From positions 442,506-506,505 of the forward strand of contig CAWBNB010000050.1 in the NCBI GenBank assembly GCA_963789885.1: a stretch of 64,000 nucleotides of DNA. Reading direction: 5' to 3'. The notes under the pieces were generated by a model, which was given only the letters and a program-made list of their open reading frames with translations, was not told the origin of the DNA and ran no database searches. A program made the translations under genes and the position numbers. This document shows positions 60,010 to 64,000 of the stretch, piece by piece. The stretch comes from DATEDA01 sp963789885 (lineage in GTDB: Bacteria > Pseudomonadota > Gammaproteobacteria > Burkholderiales > SG8-39). Each line of letters starts with the position of its first letter. Positions within the stretch are counted from its first letter, which is position 1.

Positions 60010-60396
60010 CTAGCGTTTGCGCTTGCGGGCCGCGCGCTTGGCGGTCGCGCGCTTGGCCTTGCTGCGTCCCTTGGCCGGGCGCTTCTTCGCGGCCTTCGTT
60101 GCCGCGAGCTTCACGACGACCTCCCCAGATACCGGGTCGGTGACGCCGAGCCCGCCGCCCTGGTCCTCTAGCAGCTCGCGCAGCCGGTCCAGGATCGCGA
60201 TCATCTCGGGGCGCGCGGCCGCCAGGCTCTGGAAACTCCGCCACTCGCCGATCATGCAGAAGGTCTGGTCGCCGGTCCGCACCAGGTTGCCCCCGAGGAA
60301 GCCCTTGAATCCGGGGCCTACCGCGCGATGCTCGTCGATGAACCGCTGCTCGTTCCCGGGTTTCACCCGGAAGCGCACGATGTTGAACGCCGTCAT
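60010..60396 (-). CDS. ABM-domain protein with basic histone-like tail
   Basis: A 128-residue protein. Residues 1-95 form a dimeric ferredoxin-like (antibiotic biosynthesis monooxygenase) domain, with FNIVRFRVKPGNEQRFIDEH and DQTFCMIGEWRSFQSL. Residues 99-128 are a Lys/Ala/Arg tail (KRPAKGRSKAKRATAKR) like the ends of bacterial histone H1-like proteins. The tail suggests nucleic-acid or membrane-surface binding, an unusual addition to this domain. It lies between the flavin monooxygenase and the enolase-superfamily gene. Confidence 0.82.
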   Translation of the reverse strand: MTAFNIVRFRVKPGNEQRFIDEHRAVGPGFKGFLGGNLVRTGDQTFCMIGEWRSFQSLAAARPEMIAILDRLRELLEDQGGGLGVTDPVSGEVVVKLAATKAAKKRPAKGRSKAKRATAKRAARKRKR

Positions 60397-60496
60397 GTCA
60401 GTTCTCCGTTTCTCCCGAGCCGGTTTGGGCGCGCCCGGCTCCCTCGCGGAACCCGGCGCGATGATACTCCCGGAGGCTGCGGCAATCCCCGGCGCG

Positions 60497-62284
60497 TCAC
60501 GCCGCTGAAACCGGTTCGGCGCTGTGCGAGCTGGGGATCAGGCCGATCTCGCAGGCCTTGATCTGCAAGGCGAGGTACCTGGAGTAGATGCGGCACTGGG
60601 CCAGGCTGCCGGCGATGAACCAGAGGCCCGGCTGCGCGGTGCGAGTGAACATGTTGCGCAACTCCTGCTCGTCGCCGAATCCCCAGATCGGGCCGACGCG
60701 TCCGGCGACCTCGTCGCCGAACAGCCTGCGGACCAGGTATTCCTGGCCCTTGTAGCCGGTCGCCAGCACGATCAGGTCGGCCGCGAGCGTATCGCCGTTG
60801 CGCAGCCGCGCGCCCTCCGCGACGAACCCGGCGATGTCCGAAAACTGCACCAGGCCGATCTCGCCCTCCGCGACGAGATCGGAGCAGCCGACGTTGAAGT
60901 AGTAGCCGCCGCCGCGGGTGAGGTACTTGAACTGCCAGCCCGTCCCGTCCTCCCCGAAGTCGAGCTTGAACCCGACGCGCTCGAGCCCGTCGAGGAGCTC
61001 CCGGTCCAGGTCCCGCGCCCGTTCGGTCAGGAGGATGTGGCTCTTCCGCGCCAGGGCAAGCGGGATCGACGCCGTAATGAGGTCGCAGTCCTCCAGCGGG
61101 GGTCCTTCGTCGTACAGCGCGTAGGCGAGCTGCGCGCTCGGCTCGATGTTGACGATCAGGGTCGAGCTGCGCTGCACGAGGGTGACTTCCGCCCCGCTCG
61201 AGTACAGATCCTGCGCGATGTCGTGGCCGCTGTTGCCGGTGCCGACGACGAGCGCCTTCTTGCCCTGCCACGCCTCGCCGTCATCGTACTGGCTGGAGTG
61301 CAGCACCTCGCCGCCGAAGTTCCGCAACGTCGGGATATCGGGAAGGTTCGGGATCCCGCTGACTCCGGTGGCCATGACGACGTGCCGCGGGCGCATCTCC
61401 CGCTTCGTGCCGTCCGGCCGGCGCAGCACGACGGACCACCGGCCCGCCCGCTCGTCATACATCCCGCCCTCGAATTCCGTCCCCGTCCAGTAGTTCAGCT
61501 CCATGCTTTCCACGTAGACCTCGAACCAGCCGGCGAGCTTGTCCTTGGGAATGTAGACCGGCCAGTTCGGTGGAAAGGGCATGTAGGGAAGGTGGTTGAC
61601 CTGCACCTGGTTGTGCAGGGTGAGCGCGTGATAGCGCTTTCGCCAGTTGTCGCCGATGCGCTCGCCGCGGTCGACGATCAGCGTGTCGACCTGCAGTTGC
61701 GTGAGGCGCGCGGCGATCGAAAGCCCGGCCTGGCCGCCGCCGACCACCAGCACGACCGGATCCCGGCCGGCGTACTCTGCGGCGGATGTCCTGAGATCGA
61801 GCCAGTTGGGGCCCCGGAAATCGCGCGAGTAGGACTCGCCTTTGGGCCGCGATTCTCCGACCTGCTCCTCGAACCCCGTGATCTCGTCGAGCGCCGTGAG
61901 CAGGGTCCACGCCTTCAGCGTGTCGCCATCCCGGGCGGTGGGGGTCAGCCGCAGCACGCCGCTGCCACGGCCCTCGGCGGTCTCAAACCTGAAGATCGCT
62001 TCGATTGCGGCGGTGCCGGCGCGCGTGACGCGGCGGGGTGCCGTCCGATCGGGATCCGTCGCGAAGCCGGTCGGCCTGGCCCGGGCGGCGTGCGCTTCGA
62101 TCTCCCTGAGGATGGCATCCCGGCCGCCGACCGTCCTGATGTGCCAGGTCAGCGCAAGGACGTCGCGCCAATAGCTGTCGGCGTGGAACAGGCCCCTCAG
62201 CAAGGCGTCGTCGCGTCCCGCGAGCGCCCGCTCGAACTCGGCAAGCCAATGGTCCACAGCCGCTGCGATGGCTGGACCGCTCAT
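60497..62284 (-). CDS. Flavin-containing monooxygenase (BVMO-like)
   Basis: A 595-residue protein with an N-terminal NTF2-like domain (about 1-150, WLAEFERALAGRDDALLRGLFHADSYWRDV) and a flavin monooxygenase part: FAD site VVGGGQAGLSIAARL, NADPH site VVGTGNSGHDIAQDL and the FMO-type FGGEVLHSSQYDDG. Such enzymes hydroxylate or insert oxygen into small organic molecules (YUC/FMO group). ATG 62284 is chosen because the NTF2 domain starts there and it overlaps the stop of a small upstream frame (ATGA). The substrate is unknown. Confidence 0.93.
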   Translation of the reverse strand: MSGPAIAAAVDHWLAEFERALAGRDDALLRGLFHADSYWRDVLALTWHIRTVGGRDAILREIEAHAARARPTGFATDPDRTAPRRVTRAGTAAIEAIFRFETAEGRGSGVLRLTPTARDGDTLKAWTLLTALDEITGFEEQVGESRPKGESYSRDFRGPNWLDLRTSAAEYAGRDPVVLVVGGGQAGLSIAARLTQLQVDTLIVDRGERIGDNWRKRYHALTLHNQVQVNHLPYMPFPPNWPVYIPKDKLAGWFEVYVESMELNYWTGTEFEGGMYDERAGRWSVVLRRPDGTKREMRPRHVVMATGVSGIPNLPDIPTLRNFGGEVLHSSQYDDGEAWQGKKALVVGTGNSGHDIAQDLYSSGAEVTLVQRSSTLIVNIEPSAQLAYALYDEGPPLEDCDLITASIPLALARKSHILLTERARDLDRELLDGLERVGFKLDFGEDGTGWQFKYLTRGGGYYFNVGCSDLVAEGEIGLVQFSDIAGFVAEGARLRNGDTLAADLIVLATGYKGQEYLVRRLFGDEVAGRVGPIWGFGDEQELRNMFTRTAQPGLWFIAGSLAQCRIYSRYLALQIKACEIGLIPSSHSAEPVSAA

Positions 62285-62447
62285 TGCCCCAGGTTCTCCC
62301 CTATCCGCGCGCTCACCCGCGCAAGTATCTTCTCGAACGCGATTCGACGGTTGCGGAACGCTTCGCTCCCGTTCGCGAGGACCTGCTTCGGGTCCCGGGC
62401 GTCGAGTGCGACCGGCCCCGCTCGGTGGCAATGATATAGAGCTTCAC
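62281..62447 (-). pseudogene. Small unknown gene, probably frameshifted
   Basis: GTG 62447 with a GGAGG ribosome site opens MKLYIIATER, and another frame gives KQVLANGSEAFRNRRIAF-KILARVSARIGENLGQ ending in a TGA that overlaps the ATG of the flavin monooxygenase. If one base is missing near 62425, a protein of about 55 residues results. The coupled ATGA end and the ribosome site support a real gene; no family is recognised. Confidence 0.4.
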
Positions 62448-62513
62448 GAGGTGTAGTCCTCCGGGAGGGTCGGCACGGTGCGGTGCAACCGACGACCAGA
62501 TGCTCTGCATTGC

Positions 62514-62717
62514 TCAGAGTCTGACGAAGTAGGGAAGAGCAATCAGCGCGACCCCGATGGCGACAAGAAGAACGGTGCTGGAAATGAAATACGGAAAGAT
62601 CATGAGGGCCAGTCCGCAGATCATCGGGACGATCGCCTTCTGCTTCCTGCCGTACACGAAGAAACCGAGCCCGAACGACCCGAACAGCAGACCCCAAAGG
62701 AGCCACGACTCGCTCAA
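62514..62717 (-). CDS. Small membrane protein, unknown
   Basis: A 67-residue protein with three hydrophobic segments (SWLLWGLLFGSFGLGFFVYG, VPMICGLALMIFPYF, STVLLVAIGVALIALPYFV). The start is TTG 62717, with TGAGG seven bases upstream; a longer frame above it is unlikely to be coding. It follows the P-type ATPase gene by 56 bases on the same strand. Similar small proteins are widespread, but their role is not known to me. Confidence 0.65.
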   Translation of the reverse strand: MSESWLLWGLLFGSFGLGFFVYGRKQKAIVPMICGLALMIFPYFISSTVLLVAIGVALIALPYFVRL

Positions 62718-62773
62718 TGTAGCCTCACACGTCGCCTGACGCTTTCGTTCCCCTGCGCTTCGCGGCTCGCGTT

Positions 62774-64000
62774 CTAACCGACCGCAAGAGGAATTCGCCA
62801 TTTGATCATCGCGACCTTCACCGCGTCGTTCACGACGAGGCACAAGAGCATCGCATAAGCGAATATCGCGAGCATCTGCCACCAGGGCAATGGGGCGAAG
62901 CCCGGGAGGCCGACGAGAGTGAGCACAGTGCCGACGACCAACTCCGCGGCAAGGGCAGCCATGAGAGTCTTGCTGGGCATGGTCGTCCAAAACCACCTGC
63001 GCTCTCGCACGGACACGATGGAGAATGCCGCGAAGTAGAGCAAAGTCAGAAAGCTGAACGTAAAGAGCACAGGGTCATTGGTCGCCAGACCGAAGCGCGA
63101 CCAGCAGATGTACAAGGCGAGAAGAGCCTCCACCACCATCGCCACGCCCAGCACGACGGACACCACGATGAAGCCGCCGATATTCCACGTCTCCGGCTTT
63201 CTGGAGGGTTGAACGACGTCCGTCGCCAGGGAGATCTTCGCGAAGTCCGTCATGAAGACCAACAGCAGCATGGCAAAAGCGGAAACAACGAACTTGCCGG
63301 TCATTACAAAGGCGATGGCCACAAAAGCCGCCTTCAGGATCGTCCGGCTGATCTTGTTGATGATCCACGTCAGCACCCGCTGATAGATCGTCCGCCCCTG
63401 CTCGACCAACGCCACGATGTTCGTCAGGCCCGGCTCGGTCAGGACGACGCTCGCAGCACCCTTGGCGACATCGGTCGCACTGCTGACGGCGATGCCGACC
63501 TCGGCCTGGCGCAGGGCGGGCGCGTCGTTGACCCCGTCGCCCGTCATGCCGGTCACGTGCCCCGCGGCCTGAAGGTGCTGCACCACGACGTATTTGTCCT
63601 CCGGGTATACCTCTGCGAAACCGTCTACTCCCGCCAACAGATCAACTGCCTCGTTGCCGGCCTGAGCGCTCGCGGTTTTCAGATCCGCGACGCGCCGGAT
63701 GTTGGCCAAGCCGACCCCCTGCGCGACTTCACTCGCCACCGCCAGCGCATCGCCAGTGAGCATCTTCACGGAAACGCCGAGATCGCGGAGGGCGCCGATC
63801 AGGCGCTTGGCGTCCGGCCGGGGTGGATCGTACAGGGTCACCAGCCCGACGAGTTCGGGGGCCCCGTGCTCGAGGCCGCGGGCTACTGCCAGTGTCCGGT
63901 AACCCTTCTGCGCGGATTCGCTGACCCGCGCCTCCAACGCCTCGATGGCAGGGGGCTGGAGTCCGCAGGCCGCAGCTACGGTTCGTACGGCACCTTTCAT
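62774..64000 (-). CDS. P-type cation ATPase, C-terminal part
   Basis: The last 408 residues of a P-type ATPase; the gene runs off the window end, so the phosphorylation site is not seen. Present are the end of the nucleotide-binding domain (KGAV), MLTGDALAVA, the hinge MTGDGVNDAPALRQAEVGIAV and six C-terminal membrane helices. The short C-terminal part without Ca2+-pump extensions and FMTDFAKISLATD recall plasma-membrane proton-pump-like (type IIIA) bacterial ATPases. The ion is not certain. Confidence 0.92.
   Translation of the reverse strand: MKGAVRTVAAACGLQPPAIEALEARVSESAQKGYRTLAVARGLEHGAPELVGLVTLYDPPRPDAKRLIGALRDLGVSVKMLTGDALAVASEVAQGVGLANIRRVADLKTASAQAGNEAVDLLAGVDGFAEVYPEDKYVVVQHLQAAGHVTGMTGDGVNDAPALRQAEVGIAVSSATDVAKGAASVVLTEPGLTNIVALVEQGRTIYQRVLTWIINKISRTILKAAFVAIAFVMTGKFVVSAFAMLLLVFMTDFAKISLATDVVQPSRKPETWNIGGFIVVSVVLGVAMVVEALLALYICWSRFGLATNDPVLFTFSFLTLLYFAAFSIVSVRERRWFWTTMPSKTLMAALAAELVVGTVLTLVGLPGFAPLPWWQMLAIFAYAMLLCLVVNDAVKVAMIKWRIPLAVG

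Noticed and set aside
61156..62434. Long plus-strand open frame opposite the flavin monooxygenase
   Set aside because: Antisense shadow of a clearly conserved gene in GC-rich DNA.
62478..62777. Plus-strand frame near the P-type ATPase end
   Set aside because: It is antisense to a better supported small membrane protein and has no domain likeness.

Overview
The window reads as a chromosomal stretch of a high-GC betaproteobacterium, most like Burkholderiales. Pointers are a Bug/TctC-type solute receptor, an aerobic benzoyl-CoA (box) cluster with its HTH-shikimate-kinase regulator, an IscR-led SUF operon with SufU, and a purL / ppiC-bolA-yciB-msrB gene block. No tRNA, rRNA, CRISPR array, insertion sequence or prophage was recognised.

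Layout. 1-3.4 kb: tail of a hydantoinase B gene, then an AsmA-like membrane protein with a very long charged helix. 3.4-9.6 kb: purL facing the ppiC-bolA-yciB-msrB operon across a bidirectional terminator. 9.7-15.8 kb: small redox enzymes, a Bug receptor, an enolase-superfamily enzyme, an alpha/beta hydrolase and a secreted unknown. 15.9-22.2 kb: benzoate degradation, with boxR-boxC-boxB divergent from a flavodoxin gene and benzoate-CoA ligase; no boxA is present. 22.2-29.1 kb: iscR, an A-type carrier, sufB-C-D-S-U and an Nfu protein. 29.1-33.7 kb: a tiny secreted peptide with a near-maximal Shine-Dalgarno sequence, then an ABC ATPase-permease-AttH-like operon. 33.8-41.0 kb: a hydrolase, a BadH-like dehydrogenase, a lower-GC patch with a secreted unknown and a lysyl-oxidase-like protein, and a dienoyl-CoA reductase. 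41-48.5 kb: an MFS transporter, HslR, a UbiB-like kinase, an ankyrin protein and a TonB protein. 48.5-55.6 kb: a Rieske dioxygenase pair, a membrane protein, a quinoprotein-cytochrome c4 pair and a cation/proton antiporter. 56-64 kb: a catabolic run on the minus strand (flavin monooxygenase, ABM protein, enolase-superfamily enzyme, MAPEG, PEP-mutase-like enzyme, glutamine-synthetase-like ligase) and a P-type ATPase cut by the window edge.

The clearest theme is aromatic/alicyclic acid catabolism together with the Fe-S assembly machinery that such oxygenases need. Regulation is legible at two places: a perfect 16-bp palindrome that holds the -10 boxes of both divergent box promoters, and an IscR type 1 site over the suf promoter.

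A caution: six genes (an unknown secreted protein, the ABC permease, the lysyl-oxidase-like gene, fadH with three breaks, the ubiB-like gene and the dioxygenase beta subunit) are interrupted by reading-frame shifts. All eight of these shifts have the same sign (one extra base, or two missing), in otherwise well-preserved genes. Insertion errors in the assembly are the simplest explanation. Two further candidate shifts, in minor loci, have the opposite sign.
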